Below the pieces are notes generated by a model that was not told the origin of the DNA, did no database searches, and saw only the letters and a program-made list of their open reading frames with translations. DNA of 64,000 nt, taken from the NCBI RefSeq assembly GCF_900129615.1, contig NZ_FQWI01000001.1, positions 868,001 through 932,000 of the forward strand. The letters run 5' to 3'. The translations under genes were made by a program, and so were the position numbers. Positions 50,522-60,222 of the stretch are shown here, one piece after another. The first letter of the stretch is position 1. Every line of letters starts with the position of its first letter. This stretch comes from Pectobacterium carotovorum (GTDB taxonomy: Bacteria > Pseudomonadota > Gammaproteobacteria > Enterobacterales > Enterobacteriaceae).

Positions 50522-51046
50522 ATGAAATTCGGCTTCATCACTGTCTGCCTGGTTATTGCAGGTTTAAATACCTCTGCAATGGCGGCAACAACGTTGAAAT
50601 TAGATCAGAAAATCAATCTCCTTATGGTTGACGGGCAAAAGATGTCAGGCTCGTTGCTGAAAGGTGCCGATAGCCTCGAACTTGGCAGTGGGCAACACCA
50701 GATTCTGTTCAAAGTCGTCGATACTGTCGATGCCCAGACTGGTGCGCCAGCGACCTATTTCCCTTCAACCTTTATTGCGACCTTTAACACGGAAAAAGTG
50801 GCATCCGTATCATTTAAACTGCCGCCGTTGCAAACCCTTCAGGATCGCAAGAACTTTACCACCCAGCCTGAATATCAATTACTTGATGAAAAAAATCGGG
50901 CAATCCCCATTCGTACCGATGCAATTGTGATCGCAGACAGTGAGCTACTCGATATAGAGCGAAAAATGTCCGAGTACAACGCAGCGGCGAACGGGGCTTC
51001 AGTTGCTGGCTTTGCTACCGCACTGAATGAATCCGTAAGCTGGTGA
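50522..51046 (+). CDS. yccT: YccT-type DUF2057 periplasmic protein
   Basis: A 174-residue secreted protein with a signal peptide cleaved after TSAMA (about residue 21). It has the DUF2057 start TTLKLDQKINLLMVDGQKMSGSLL and the domain body GQHQILFKVVDTVDA. E. coli YccT (renamed CsgI) has about 220 residues and blocks curli assembly in the periplasm; this version is shorter at the C-terminus. The position between yccU and mgsA is conserved. Confidence 0.85.
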   Translation: MKFGFITVCLVIAGLNTSAMAATTLKLDQKINLLMVDGQKMSGSLLKGADSLELGSGQHQILFKVVDTVDAQTGAPATYFPSTFIATFNTEKVASVSFKLPPLQTLQDRKNFTTQPEYQLLDEKNRAIPIRTDAIVIADSELLDIERKMSEYNAAANGASVAGFATALNESVSW

Positions 51047-51183
51047 TTTTACGCGCAGTCACATCTGATTTTTGATACCCGTTCGCCTTTTCCTGCTTTT
51101 ATCGCTTTGCACTGAAACTACGTTTCCGTAATCTGTCTATACCCTAGCGTCAGCTTTACTACACCAGATTGAAGGACGTAACC

Positions 51184-51642
51184 ATGGAGTTCACCACCCG
51201 TACCATCCCCGCGCAAAAACACATCGCGCTGGTCGCACACGACCACTGTAAACAATCTTTGCTAGATTGGGTTGGTACGAATAAACAACAGCTCACAGAG
51301 CACACGCTTTACGCTACCGGAACCACCGGCAACCTGATTCAATTGAACACGGGGCTGCCCGTTAAAAGCATGCTAAGTGGACCGATGGGGGGTGACCAGC
51401 AGGTTGGCGCACTCATTTCCGAAGGGAAAATCGATTTAATGATCTTCTTTTGGGATCCGCTTAACGCCGTACCACACGATCCCGATGTGAAGGCGCTGCT
51501 GAGGCTGGCTACAGTTTGGAACATTCCTGTTGCTACCAACCGGGCAACGGCGGATTTCCTGATTAACTCAGCGCTATTTAAAGAATCCGTTCAAATCGCC
51601 ATTCCTGATTATCAGCGCTACTTGCAAGATCGACTGAAATAA
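51184..51642 (+). CDS. mgsA: methylglyoxal synthase
   Basis: MgsA makes methylglyoxal from dihydroxyacetone phosphate as a phosphate-starvation bypass of glycolysis. The 152-residue length equals E. coli. [15 protein letters not shown] near residue 15, [11 protein letters not shown] near 41, the catalytic Asp in [13 protein letters not shown] near 71 and the His in [12 protein letters not shown] near 98 are present. The start at 51184 follows AAGGA; an upstream in-frame ATG at 51169 is not used. Confidence 0.97.
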   Translation: MEFTTRTIPAQKHIALVAHDHCKQSLLDWVGTNKQQLTEHTLYATGTTGNLIQLNTGLPVKSMLSGPMGGDQQVGALISEGKIDLMIFFWDPLNAVPHDPDVKALLRLATVWNIPVATNRATADFLINSALFKESVQIAIPDYQRYLQDRLK

Positions 51643-51660
51643 TATCAGCACATCACAATA

Positions 51661-51693
51661 GACCAGCGGCGTACTACGCTGTCGACGCTGGTC
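51661..51693. terminator. hairpin between convergent mgsA and helD
   Basis: GACCAGCG (51661-51668) and CGCTGGTC (51686-51693) form an 8-pair stem followed by a pyrimidine-rich tract. It is a candidate bidirectional terminator. Confidence 0.6.
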
Positions 51694-51719
51694 TCTTCTG
51701 TTCTACTTCTCTCTTTTCG

Positions 51720-53777
51720 TTATCCAGGCTTACGCTGCGTCGGTACACCTAAACGATGAAGATGTTCAATAAACGCCGATGGATTCGCCACATCCTGTAA
51801 CAACCACACGCGATGTTTCGCCCTCGTCAACGCCACATACAGTAAACGCCGCTCTTCCGCATCGGGGAAATCCTCCGGTTCAGGTAACAGCACCGCCTCA
51901 ATCACAGACTCTCTTGCCGGAGCTGGGAAACCGTCCTTCCCTTCATGCATACCCACGATAATGACATATTCCGCCTGCTGCCCTTTACTGGCATGCACCG
52001 TCATGAAATCAATCTGCAAATTCGGCCATTTGGTTGCTGCCTTCTCTAAAATCGCCGGGCGTAAATGGTGATAACGCGCCAGCACGAGAATGCGTTCATC
52101 AGCTTTCACAAAACCGCTCAGTTTATCCAGAAGTGGCTCAAGCTGATCCTGAGGCAGGATGGTCACCGCTTTTTTATCTCCCTTACTCAGGCTATTAAGC
52201 GGTTTCTTCAACTGATACGGATTTTGCTGTATGAACGTGTTGGCGACTTCACCAATGCGTTCATTAAAACGATAGGTGGTATCCAGCGCGCACTGCTCGC
52301 CTACGCCGAAATGCTGTTCAAATGCCGTCGTCAACGCCAGCTCAGCACCGCTAAAACGGTAAATTGCCTGCCAGTCATCCCCGACGGCAAAAAGACAGGT
52401 ACGGCTATTTTGTCGACGCAATGCTGCTAACAGCGTTGCACGCTGTGGCGAGATGTCTTGAAATTCGTCCACCAGAATGTGCTTCCAGGGGCTGACAAAG
52501 CGCCCTTTATCCAGCAAGTTCACAGCCTGATGGATAAGACCGGAGAAATCGACCGCGTTTTCATCCTTAAGCGCTTTTTTCCAGGCTTTCAACAACGGCG
52601 CCATTAGGCGAACGCGCTGCTGAAATTCGGTCCGAATGGATTCTGGTGCCTGCTCAACCATTTCGCTCTGGCTGCCGCCGTGCATACGCATCAATCCTAA
52701 CCAGCGCTCAAGTCGCCCGGCCAACCGCCCCGCTAACTTCGGATCGTTCCAGAAATCGCCTTCGGGTACATCCCATTCCAGCTCTTCCGTTAACCAGCGT
52801 CGCCACCCGTTAGCCTGCGTTTTTTTCTCTGCACACTGCTGCTGCCAGTGAGAAATCAGCAATTCGCGACGCTGTTTCGCATCACTTTCTAACTGGCTTA
52901 TCATCGGGGCCTTGCGGCTAGCCTGCTGAATAATGTGCAATGCCAGTGCATGGAACGTCTTAGCCTGAATCTCATCCGTCTGAAACCGCTCCCGGATGCG
53001 ATCGTTCATCTCTTCCGCCGCTTTACGACCAAATGCCAGCAGCAAAATCTGATCGGGTGTAGCCTCTTGTCGGTGCATTAGCCACGCCGCTCGGGCCACC
53101 AGCACGGAGGTTTTTCCGCTGCCTGCGCCCGCCAGTACCAACACGCCCTCTTCGCCATTGATCACCGCTTTACTCTGCGACACATTTAATGGCGAACTCT
53201 CCACCGTTTCAAAGAAAGGTTGCTCTGCCGCCAGCGTGCGATCCATCCATGCCTGATTCACCGCAGTGCGCGTCTCATCGCCCTGCTCAAGCCAGCGCAA
53301 GCAATGCTGGTAGTGATCACGGCAGTTATCAAAGGCTTCAAGACGAGACACAGGAAGAGGCAAAGCTCCCAGCGAATCGCGAATGGCATTCTGTAACGTT
53401 GCCAGAGTCTGACGGCTAAACCATTTATCCTGCTGCGTCAGCGTTTGAATGCTGTCCGTTTGGCGCTGCAAAACTTCAGCGCTGATCAGACTCATCTCCT
53501 CGCTCCAATCGAGCCAGGATTTAAGAAGATGGCGGTAAAAAGCCTGCGTTTCCTGCCACTCTGTTCCGTGCAGGCGCACCACTTTTCCGGCTGGCAATTC
53601 AAATTCCAGCTCTCCCCACACCAGCCCTCTTTTACAGTGAATACTCAGCAACTGATTAAAGGGGATCAGGTATTGATGTTTATCGCCACTCACTTCGACA
53701 CCGGCATTCAGTAACCGCACCCGGTTGTAAGGATGCTGGGCCAGATGTTTACCTAACGAGGTAGATTTCAGTTCCAT
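51720..53777 (-). CDS. helD: DNA helicase IV
   Basis: HelD is a 3'-5' superfamily 1 helicase. The 685-residue protein (E. coli 684) has the Walker A motif LVLAGAGSGKTSVLVARAAWL near residues 214-234, DEFQDISPQRATLL (motif II) near 435, AVGDDWQAIYRFSGAE (motif III) near 462 and RRLLYVALTRAKHRVWLL (motif VI) near 645. The N-terminal 180 residues are specific to HelD. It is convergent with mgsA and divergent from yccF. Confidence 0.97.
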   Translation of the reverse strand: MELKSTSLGKHLAQHPYNRVRLLNAGVEVSGDKHQYLIPFNQLLSIHCKRGLVWGELEFELPAGKVVRLHGTEWQETQAFYRHLLKSWLDWSEEMSLISAEVLQRQTDSIQTLTQQDKWFSRQTLATLQNAIRDSLGALPLPVSRLEAFDNCRDHYQHCLRWLEQGDETRTAVNQAWMDRTLAAEQPFFETVESSPLNVSQSKAVINGEEGVLVLAGAGSGKTSVLVARAAWLMHRQEATPDQILLLAFGRKAAEEMNDRIRERFQTDEIQAKTFHALALHIIQQASRKAPMISQLESDAKQRRELLISHWQQQCAEKKTQANGWRRWLTEELEWDVPEGDFWNDPKLAGRLAGRLERWLGLMRMHGGSQSEMVEQAPESIRTEFQQRVRLMAPLLKAWKKALKDENAVDFSGLIHQAVNLLDKGRFVSPWKHILVDEFQDISPQRATLLAALRRQNSRTCLFAVGDDWQAIYRFSGAELALTTAFEQHFGVGEQCALDTTYRFNERIGEVANTFIQQNPYQLKKPLNSLSKGDKKAVTILPQDQLEPLLDKLSGFVKADERILVLARYHHLRPAILEKAATKWPNLQIDFMTVHASKGQQAEYVIIVGMHEGKDGFPAPARESVIEAVLLPEPEDFPDAEERRLLYVALTRAKHRVWLLQDVANPSAFIEHLHRLGVPTQRKPG

Positions 53778-53974
53778 GATGTTCGCGCCATGACTATGTG
53801 AGAGGTTATTCGTCCATTTTTTATCGTTTATCTGTTCCCTAGTTTACCCGTTATCGGACTTCACGCTCTAGCCTTAAAAACAGGTTAGGATATCCTGATG
53901 CTTAATGTGATAATTCTTTTACCATCAGCGAGTTTGGGACGTTATCTGGTTACCTTACAAGTACAGGAGAGACT

Positions 53975-54421
53975 ATGCGTACTGTGTTGAATATCCTTAA
54001 TTTCGTATTAGGTGGTTTTTTCACCACGTTAGCCTGGCTTCTGGCAACAGTCGTCAGCGTGTTGCTTATTTTTACCTTACCGCTAACGCGTTCATGCTGG
54101 GAAATCACCAAGCTGTCGCTCTTGCCTTATGGTAATGAAGCGATCCATGTTGATGAGCTACGCCCAAATGAAAAGAGCGCGATTCTCAGCGCGGGTGGAT
54201 CGCTGCTGAATATCTTCTGGTTCATTTTCTTTGGCTGGTGGCTTTGCCTGTCGCACATCATTACTGGCATCGCACAGTGCATTACGATCATTGGCATTCC
54301 TGTTGGCATCGCCAATTTTAAAATTGCCGCCATCGCGCTGTGGCCAGTAGGGCGTCGCGTGGTTTCTGTCGAACTGGCGCAGGCAGCGAGGGAAAATAAT
54401 GCCCGCCGCCACTTTCGCTAA
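53975..54421 (+). CDS. yccF: inner membrane protein YccF
   Basis: A 148-residue membrane protein of the YccF (DUF307) family with three or four helices: about residues 10-34, 70-92 and 95-120. GIPVGIANFKIAAIALWPVGRRVV near 108-131 is the family signature. AGGAGAG precedes the ATG. The function is unknown. It lies 20 bases upstream of yccS, so the two are probably one operon. Confidence 0.94.
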   Translation: MRTVLNILNFVLGGFFTTLAWLLATVVSVLLIFTLPLTRSCWEITKLSLLPYGNEAIHVDELRPNEKSAILSAGGSLLNIFWFIFFGWWLCLSHIITGIAQCITIIGIPVGIANFKIAAIALWPVGRRVVSVELAQAARENNARRHFR

Positions 54422-54441
54422 CGGCATCTAAGGATATTACG

Positions 54442-56577
54442 TTGCTCACCTTCGCCCTGGGAATTCGCCGCTATGTGTATAACAGCAGTTGGCTATATAC
54501 CATTCGCATCCTCATTGCACTGAGTGGTGCGGCGGCCGTTCCCTGGTGGCTAGGGCAGCCAACATCGACAATCCCCGTCACGCTTGGCGTCGTCGCGGCC
54601 GCCCTCACCGACCTTGACGATCGCCTCACCGGGCGTTTGCGTAATTTGTTCATTACGCTGGCCTGTTTTTTTGTCGCTTCCGTCTCGATCGAATTGCTTT
54701 TTCCCCATCCCTGGCTGTTTGGCTTTGGTCTGGCGGTATCGACCTGCGGCTTTATTCTGCTCGGCGCATTAGGGCAACGCTATGCAACCATCGCATTCGG
54801 CGCACTGCTGATCGCGATTTACACCATGCTGGGCATATCCCTTTACGACAACTGGTATCAGCAGCCCATCATGCTGCTGATCGGGGCTTCCTGGTACAAC
54901 CTGCTGACGCTATTCGGCCATCTGATATTCCCCATCCGCCCGTTGCAGGATAACCTCGCGCAGTGTTATCAGCAGTTGGCTCGCTATCTGGATGCCAAAG
55001 CCAATCTCTTCGATCCCGATATTGAAGAAGAAACCGACAAGCCCCTCATTGACGTCGCGATGGCAAACAGCCAACTGGTTGCGACGCTCAACCAGACCAA
55101 GTCATCGCTGTTAACGCGTCTGCGTGGCGATCGCGGCCAGCGCGGAACGCGTCAAACGCTGCACTACTATTTTGTCGCGCAGGATATTCACGAACGGGCC
55201 AGCTCATCGCATGTTTACTATCCGCAATTGCGTGAGAAACTGCGCTATAGCGACGTCCTATTTCGCTTTCAGCGCCTGCTGAGTAGGCAGGCCAAAGCCT
55301 GTCAGCAGTTATCGCAATCCATTCTGCTGCACCAAAAATATCAGCATGACGGCCGCATTGAGCGGGCTTTCGTGCATCTCGAATCCGCTATTGCACGTAT
55401 CGCTGCCAACAACATGGCAGACGCCGCACAAATCAAAGCACTCACCTATCTCTTGAATAATCTGCGCGCCATTGATGCCCAGTTGGCGACTATCGAATCC
55501 GAACAAGCCATTGAGCAAGAAAACAACCCGGAAAACACGCTGGCAGATGACAAAATCACGGGGTGGAGCGACATCCGCTTACGCATTAGCCGCCACCTGA
55601 CGCCGCAGTCAGCACTGTTTCGTCATGCCATCCGTATGTCCGTGCTGCTCTGTAGCGGCTACGCGTTAATTCAGATCACGGGCTTGCAACACGGTTACTG
55701 GATTCTGCTCACCAGCCTGTTTGTTTGTCAGCCCAACTATAACGCCACTCGGCGGCGGCTGACGTTAAGAATTATCGGGACATTGACCGGTATTTTGCTC
55801 GGCCTACCTATCCTGTACTTCGTTCCTTCGCTGGAAGGACAACTGACGTTGATCGTTATTAGTGGCGTACTGTTTTTCGCCTTTCGCAACGTGCAGTACG
55901 CCCACGCGACCATGTTTATTACGCTGCTTGTCCTGCTCTGTTTCAACCTGTTAGGTGAAGGCTTTGACGTTGCGGTGCCACGCATCATTGATACGCTACT
56001 CGGATGTGCCATCGCCTGGGCGGCAGTGAGTTTTATTTGGCCGGACTGGCGCTTTCGCGGTCTGCCAACCGTCATCAATAAGACATTGAACGCCAACTGC
56101 CGTTATCTTGATGCGATCATGGTTCAATATTATCAGGGGAAAGATAATAGCTTGCCTTATCGCATTGCCCGCCGCGATGCACATAACTGCGATGCAGAGT
56201 TGGCATCCGTCGTATCGAATATGTCTTCAGAGCCTCATGCGACCAGAAGCAAGCTGGACAGCGCATTCCGTTTCATGTGCCTGAATCATACGTTGCTAAG
56301 CTATATTTCGACGCTCGGCGCACATCGAGGGAAAATTACTTCAGCGGAAACGCTGCAATTGCTGGATGATGCCGTTTGTCACGTTGATGACGCGCTACAC
56401 TGCAGCGAAGAGGAAAGTTTGCGTATCAATCAGGGATTGAAAACCATCACCGCCAGCCTTCAATCCCTTTCACCCGAGTCAGACAGTAAAGAATCATTAA
56501 TTATTCAGCAAATCGGCCTGCTGATCGGCCTCTTACCTGAACTCGTACAGCTAAAAAATGACATGATGACGCAGTGA
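54442..56577 (+). CDS. yccS: FUSC-family inner membrane protein YccS
   Basis: A 711-residue membrane protein (E. coli 720) of the FUSC/aromatic acid exporter type. It has two blocks of about six helices (residues 15-170 and 390-540), separated by a cytoplasmic region with RLRGDRGQRGTRQTLHYYFVAQDIHERASSSHV. GYWILLTSLFVCQPNYNATRRRLTLRIIGTL near 425-455 is diagnostic. It may export organic anions; the substrate is unknown. The start is a TTG preceded by AAGGA, in register with E. coli. It forms an operon with yccF. Confidence 0.94.
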   Translation: MLTFALGIRRYVYNSSWLYTIRILIALSGAAAVPWWLGQPTSTIPVTLGVVAAALTDLDDRLTGRLRNLFITLACFFVASVSIELLFPHPWLFGFGLAVSTCGFILLGALGQRYATIAFGALLIAIYTMLGISLYDNWYQQPIMLLIGASWYNLLTLFGHLIFPIRPLQDNLAQCYQQLARYLDAKANLFDPDIEEETDKPLIDVAMANSQLVATLNQTKSSLLTRLRGDRGQRGTRQTLHYYFVAQDIHERASSSHVYYPQLREKLRYSDVLFRFQRLLSRQAKACQQLSQSILLHQKYQHDGRIERAFVHLESAIARIAANNMADAAQIKALTYLLNNLRAIDAQLATIESEQAIEQENNPENTLADDKITGWSDIRLRISRHLTPQSALFRHAIRMSVLLCSGYALIQITGLQHGYWILLTSLFVCQPNYNATRRRLTLRIIGTLTGILLGLPILYFVPSLEGQLTLIVISGVLFFAFRNVQYAHATMFITLLVLLCFNLLGEGFDVAVPRIIDTLLGCAIAWAAVSFIWPDWRFRGLPTVINKTLNANCRYLDAIMVQYYQGKDNSLPYRIARRDAHNCDAELASVVSNMSSEPHATRSKLDSAFRFMCLNHTLLSYISTLGAHRGKITSAETLQLLDDAVCHVDDALHCSEEESLRINQGLKTITASLQSLSPESDSKESLIIQQIGLLIGLLPELVQLKNDMMTQ

Positions 56578-56591
56578 AATAGACGCATCCC

Positions 56592-57212
56592 TTAGTGCTT
56601 TGGCCCTTTGGAGACCGCATTGTTTTTATACCATTCCAACAGTTCGTTGCGGATACCGCGAGGGAGTGCCGCCTGATGTGTGCCACAAATGGCACCAGCA
56701 AGCGCCAATAGCACGTTGACACTCAAATTAGCGCGAACCTTCCGCAACTCGAGATAGCTGTTTTTCGCACCATAATGCTGTAATTCATCGACATTCTTGA
56801 TCCCCGCTTTCCACAACAGTCGTTCGATATCGTGGTTAAGATTCGGAAGATCTTTTAACCGCCCATTGGTACTTCTGACAGCTTTATCATACTGCGCCCC
56901 TCCCAACGCCAGATGGGCGAAATACAATAGTTGCTCAGATTCTTGCCATAATGCTTCATCGACAAGAAAGTAATTCAACGGAACGGGCATACCGCGCTTG
57001 GTATAAATCAGATTAGGCATATCACGCTGTTGAAAATATTTTTCATCCTTCTTACTGGCGCGCAGATAAAGTTCCCCTTCCGACACCAGTCCAAAAATCG
57101 TTTTATTTGCTGCGATGCTGTAGCCACCAAATTGGGAACGCGAAGTGATGTCCCCCAAAGATGAAAAAGACTGCTGAGATTGCAAAATCCTTTTTTTGCA
57201 TAATTGCTTCAT
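56592..57212 (-). CDS. sxy: Sxy/TfoX competence coactivator
   Basis: Sxy works with CRP at CRP-S promoters to switch on DNA uptake genes. The 206-residue protein has an N-terminal TfoX domain (about residues 15-105: FGGYSIAANKTIFGLVSEGELYLRAS) and a C-terminal helical domain (about 115-200: LKDLPNLNHDIERLLWKAGIKNVDELQHYGAK). The start at 57212 (MKQLCKKRI) matches E. coli spacing; in-frame starts at 57218 and 57290 are possible. It is divergent from sulA, the conserved arrangement. Confidence 0.92.
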   Translation of the reverse strand: MKQLCKKRILQSQQSFSSLGDITSRSQFGGYSIAANKTIFGLVSEGELYLRASKKDEKYFQQRDMPNLIYTKRGMPVPLNYFLVDEALWQESEQLLYFAHLALGGAQYDKAVRSTNGRLKDLPNLNHDIERLLWKAGIKNVDELQHYGAKNSYLELRKVRANLSVNVLLALAGAICGTHQAALPRGIRNELLEWYKNNAVSKGPKH

Positions 57213-57394
57213 TGCCATAATCCTTAGTATTGAAATGATCTCGTCCTGAACAATTAAAAATATCTGTAGCAGGAACAAATAATTAACCACAGCCCCGATG
57301 CGGCTTCAAACAGTAAATGTGTTTACTGTCTCTTGCATAAGGAATATGCGAAGCGCTTTCAAAAAATCAGGTTGATTTTCACGCACACAGCAGA

Positions 57395-57414
57395 TACTGT
57401 ATGTTCATACAGTA
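57395..57414 (+). promoter_or_regulatory. LexA box of sulA
   Basis: TACTGTATGTTCATACAGTA is a palindrome with a perfect CTGT-N8-ACAG core, 21 bases before the sulA start. It predicts tight SOS control. Confidence 0.95.
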
Positions 57415-57435
57415 ACACTATGGGTAGAACTCATT

Positions 57436-57942
57436 ATGCGTACGCAATCAATCCGCTCTCACAACATCGAGCCGTCATCATTTTCTGCAAGTCAACACGC
57501 TGCGGAACCCTCGGTTGCCACAGGTGGAATTATCAGCGAAATCGTGTACAACGCCGATCAGCCCATAGTCACACACCTGTTATTACCGCTCTTACAGCAG
57601 CTAGGCACGCAGTCTCGTTGGCTGTTATGGCTTTCGCCACAGCAAAAATTGAGCCGCCCCTGGGTACAGCAATCTGGGCTACCGCTGGATAAAATGGTGC
57701 AACTTCACCACATCAATCCGCTGTTTACGGTTGATGCCATGGAAAGAGCCTTGCTGACAGGAAATTACAGCGCTGTTTTGTGCTGGTTACCGCACGAATT
57801 GACGGAAGAAGAGAAGGTTCGATTACGGCACGCCGCACAGGCAGGAAATACGTATGGCTTTATTATGCGGCCAGAAAGTGCTGGCGCTGACGCCTATAGA
57901 CTGTTTCCTAGCCTTAAAATTCATTCGACATTGTATCATTAA
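57436..57942 (+). CDS. sulA: SOS cell division inhibitor SulA
   Basis: SulA binds FtsZ and stops division after DNA damage. The 168-residue protein (E. coli 169) has [39 protein letters not shown] in the centre and [12 protein letters not shown] near the end. The C-terminus LKIHSTLYH keeps the terminal His-tail pattern used by Lon for rapid removal. A LexA box covers the promoter. The N-terminal 30 residues are poorly conserved, as usual. Confidence 0.96.
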   Translation: MRTQSIRSHNIEPSSFSASQHAAEPSVATGGIISEIVYNADQPIVTHLLLPLLQQLGTQSRWLLWLSPQQKLSRPWVQQSGLPLDKMVQLHHINPLFTVDAMERALLTGNYSAVLCWLPHELTEEEKVRLRHAAQAGNTYGFIMRPESAGADAYRLFPSLKIHSTLYH

Positions 57943-58304
57943 GTAAATTAAGAATTTTCTCAGCTTATTCAGGTTATATGTCTTATCGATCGCCGCAGAG
58001 CGGTATTCTGCGGGCTTTTTGGGTATATTTAATACAGCTAAAAGGCGTAAGATCTGTCAAAAGCATCTACTATTTGTTAGCAAGTATGTATGAATCGTGC
58101 GATTTTCTTATGATGTAAATCACATCATACTTGTAACTTTCTCATCACGTTGTAGACTTTAACTCGCTGGAGTTGCTCTTTTATAACGTCAGTTGACTGA
58201 CAGTAAGTCATAAATAAGGGCAAAGTCTCCGACCAAAGGATTTTAACCAAAGGTTTATTAGCCCTCCGGGTTAATTGCCGATTTGGATGATAATGAGGCG
58301 TAAA
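57943..58304 (+). promoter_or_regulatory. sulA terminator, ompA promoter and long leader
   Basis: No gene here. The sulA terminator hairpin is at 57993-58020. A CRP-like site TATGA-N6-TCACA lies at 58109-58124, inside a 7-base-arm palindrome ATGATGT/ACATCAT. The 5' leader after about 58150 is long, as in E. coli ompA, where hairpins stabilise the mRNA. The GGATGATAATGAGGCG segment just before the ATG resembles the ribosome site that small RNA MicA covers. Regulation by CRP and MicA is inference from E. coli. Confidence 0.7.
57993..58020 (+). terminator. sulA terminator
   Basis: CCGCAGA and TCTGCGG (57993-57999 and 58007-58013) pair, followed by GCTTTTT. Confidence 0.85.
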
Positions 58305-59390
58305 ATGAAAAAAACAGCTATCGCAGTTGCAGTGGCACTGGCTAGCTTCGCGACCGTCGCGCAAGCAGCTCCTAAAGACAATACCTGGTACACCGGTGGT
58401 AAACTGGGTGTGTCTCAATTCCACGATACTGGTTTCTACGGAAATGGTTACACTGGTGTCAACAACAACCCAATCAAAAGCAAGTTAGGCGCTGGTGCAT
58501 TTGTTGGTTATCAAGCCAACCCGTACCTCGGTTTTGAACTGGGCTACGACTGGCTGGGCCGCATGAAGTATGCAGGTTCTACTTCTAACGTAGCAGACAG
58601 CGCGAGCTTAAAGGCACAGGGCATCCAACTGGCCGCTAAACTGAGCTACCCAGTTCTGCCTGATCTGGACGTTTATACTCGTCTGGGTGGTATGGTATGG
58701 AGCGTTGACACTCACGCCGACAGAAGCGGCAACCATCTCAACAACGACGACACTGGCGTTTCTCCGCTGGCTGCGATCGGTGTTGAATACGCTATCGACA
58801 AAAACTGGGCTACTCGTGTTGACTACCAATGGGTAAGCAACATTGGTGACGCTGGTACCGTTGGTGCGCGTCCAGACAACATGCTGATGAGCGTTGGCCT
58901 GTCTTACCGTTTCGGCCAGGATGACCGTGTAGCACCAGTTGTTGCTCCGGCTCCAACCCCAGCTCCAGCTCCAGTTGTTGAAACTAAGCGTTTCACGCTG
59001 AAATCTGACGTCCTGTTCAACTTCAACAAAGCAACGCTGAAAGCAGAAGGCCAGCAATCACTGGATCAACTGTACACGCAGCTGAGCTCTCTGGATCCGA
59101 AAGACGGTTCCGTTGTTGTTCTGGGCTTCACTGACCGTTTAGGTTCAGAGCAATACAACCAAGGCCTGTCTGAAAAACGCGCACAGAGCGTCGTTGATTA
59201 CCTGGTTTCTAAAGGCATCCCTGCGAACAAAGTCTCTGCTCGTGGCTTAGGTAAATCTCAACCAGTTACCGGTTCTACCTGTGACAACGTGAAACCTCGT
59301 GCTGCGCTGATCGACTGTCTGGCACCAGATCGTCGCGTAGAGATCGAAGTTAAAGGCATCAAAGACGTTGTAACTCAGCCTCAGGCTTAA
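58305..59390 (+). CDS. ompA: outer membrane protein A
   Basis: The 361-residue abundant outer membrane protein. A signal peptide ends after TVAQA (residue 21), and the mature protein starts [20 protein letters not shown]. Residues to about 215 form the eight-strand barrel, an Ala-Pro hinge ([15 protein letters not shown]) follows, then the peptidoglycan-binding OmpA domain with [30 protein letters not shown] and the disulphide cysteines in [20 protein letters not shown]. The start at 58305 is preferred; an upstream in-frame start lies in the leader. Order sulA-ompA-matP as in E. coli. Confidence 0.98.
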   Translation: MKKTAIAVAVALASFATVAQAAPKDNTWYTGGKLGVSQFHDTGFYGNGYTGVNNNPIKSKLGAGAFVGYQANPYLGFELGYDWLGRMKYAGSTSNVADSASLKAQGIQLAAKLSYPVLPDLDVYTRLGGMVWSVDTHADRSGNHLNNDDTGVSPLAAIGVEYAIDKNWATRVDYQWVSNIGDAGTVGARPDNMLMSVGLSYRFGQDDRVAPVVAPAPTPAPAPVVETKRFTLKSDVLFNFNKATLKAEGQQSLDQLYTQLSSLDPKDGSVVVLGFTDRLGSEQYNQGLSEKRAQSVVDYLVSKGIPANKVSARGLGKSQPVTGSTCDNVKPRAALIDCLAPDRRVEIEVKGIKDVVTQPQA

Positions 59391-59402
59391 GTTATTAACG
59401 AA

Positions 59403-59430
59403 AAAAAACCTCGCTCCGGCGAGGTTTTTT
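59403..59430 (+). terminator. ompA terminator
   Basis: AAAAAACCTCGC-TCCG-GCGAGGTTTTTT forms a strong stem with a T-run; it is symmetrical, so it could also serve leftward transcription. Confidence 0.94.
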
Positions 59431-59510
59431 TATGCCGGACATCCTTGTCCGTCACCCTGTGGGTCGTTGCTGCGCAACGTTGAAAAACGCTCCCTGCGTT
59501 TTTTTATGCG
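59431..59510. repeat. compact hairpin module after ompA
   Basis: Three short inverted repeats follow one another: CGGACA...TGTCCG, CGTTGC-TGC-GCAACG, and AAAAACGC-TCCCT-GCGTTTTT with a T-run (59483-59503). The last can act as a second terminator, and its symmetry fits matP transcription from the other side. The module looks like a dispersed palindromic repeat rather than a unique sequence; this needs a genome-wide count. Confidence 0.6.
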
Positions 59511-59544
59511 TGTTTGTCAGCAAAATAAAATGACAAAAAACCGA

Positions 59545-60003
59545 TCACGTCTCATCTTTATTCAGAATGGCTTTAAGATCCTGTTTAAGCAGCGACATCT
59601 GGCTGGCATATTTTTCTTTGTGTTCAGCGTCTTCAATTAACTGCACAATCGTTTCTGATAAGGTCACACCGCGTCTCTGAGCGAGAGCCGCAAGGCGCTG
59701 CCAGACCAGGTATTCCAGATCGATCGATTTCTTGCGTGTATGCTGGTGCTCCGCGTTGAAATGGCGTTTGCGCCGTGCGCGAATCGTCTGCTTCATCCGG
59801 TTTTCTAAGGTGGGATTCATACATTGCGCAATCCACTCCAGCACTTTCACCGGCTGGTTTTCCATTTTAAGTAATGCCTGTACGGCATCATCCGCAGCGC
59901 TTTGCTCGAGAAAACGCGTAATCTCTTCTCCCTCCCGATGCTTCTTCACCAGGTATTTCCATTTCCACCCGCACTCAAGATTTTCTAGTTGTTGATATTT
60001 CAT
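59545..60003 (-). CDS. matP: macrodomain Ter protein MatP
   Basis: MatP binds matS sites in the terminus region, condenses it and ties it to the divisome via ZapB. The 152-residue protein has the E. coli N-terminus [31 protein letters not shown], a four-helix region and the C-terminal ribbon-helix-helix and coiled-coil ([33 protein letters not shown], then the tail). Its position next to ompA is conserved. Confidence 0.97.
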   Translation of the reverse strand: MKYQQLENLECGWKWKYLVKKHREGEEITRFLEQSAADDAVQALLKMENQPVKVLEWIAQCMNPTLENRMKQTIRARRKRHFNAEHQHTRKKSIDLEYLVWQRLAALAQRRGVTLSETIVQLIEDAEHKEKYASQMSLLKQDLKAILNKDET

Positions 60004-60183
60004 ATTAAATTCTTCAGTGACCGCGTAACGTAACTTTCAGCATAACAGTTTTCCCTGATTTTGACCGCTTTCTGGCGGCTTTCTGACAGCTTTTAAGACG
60101 ATTAGCCAAACGTGGTCTGAGCTTCACCGTATGAAAGATGACGGAGAGATGACTCTCCTTATGCGAAGTCTAGATTATTCTTG

Positions 60184-60189
60184 TATAAT
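60184..60189 (+). promoter_or_regulatory. consensus -10 element before ycbZ
   Basis: An exact TATAAT lies 34 bases before the chosen TTG start of the Lon-like gene. A -35 is not clear. It argues against the longer frame that begins at 60181. Confidence 0.55.
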
Positions 60190-60222
60190 CACGCTTTTCC
60201 TTCAGACGATTACATTGATACT

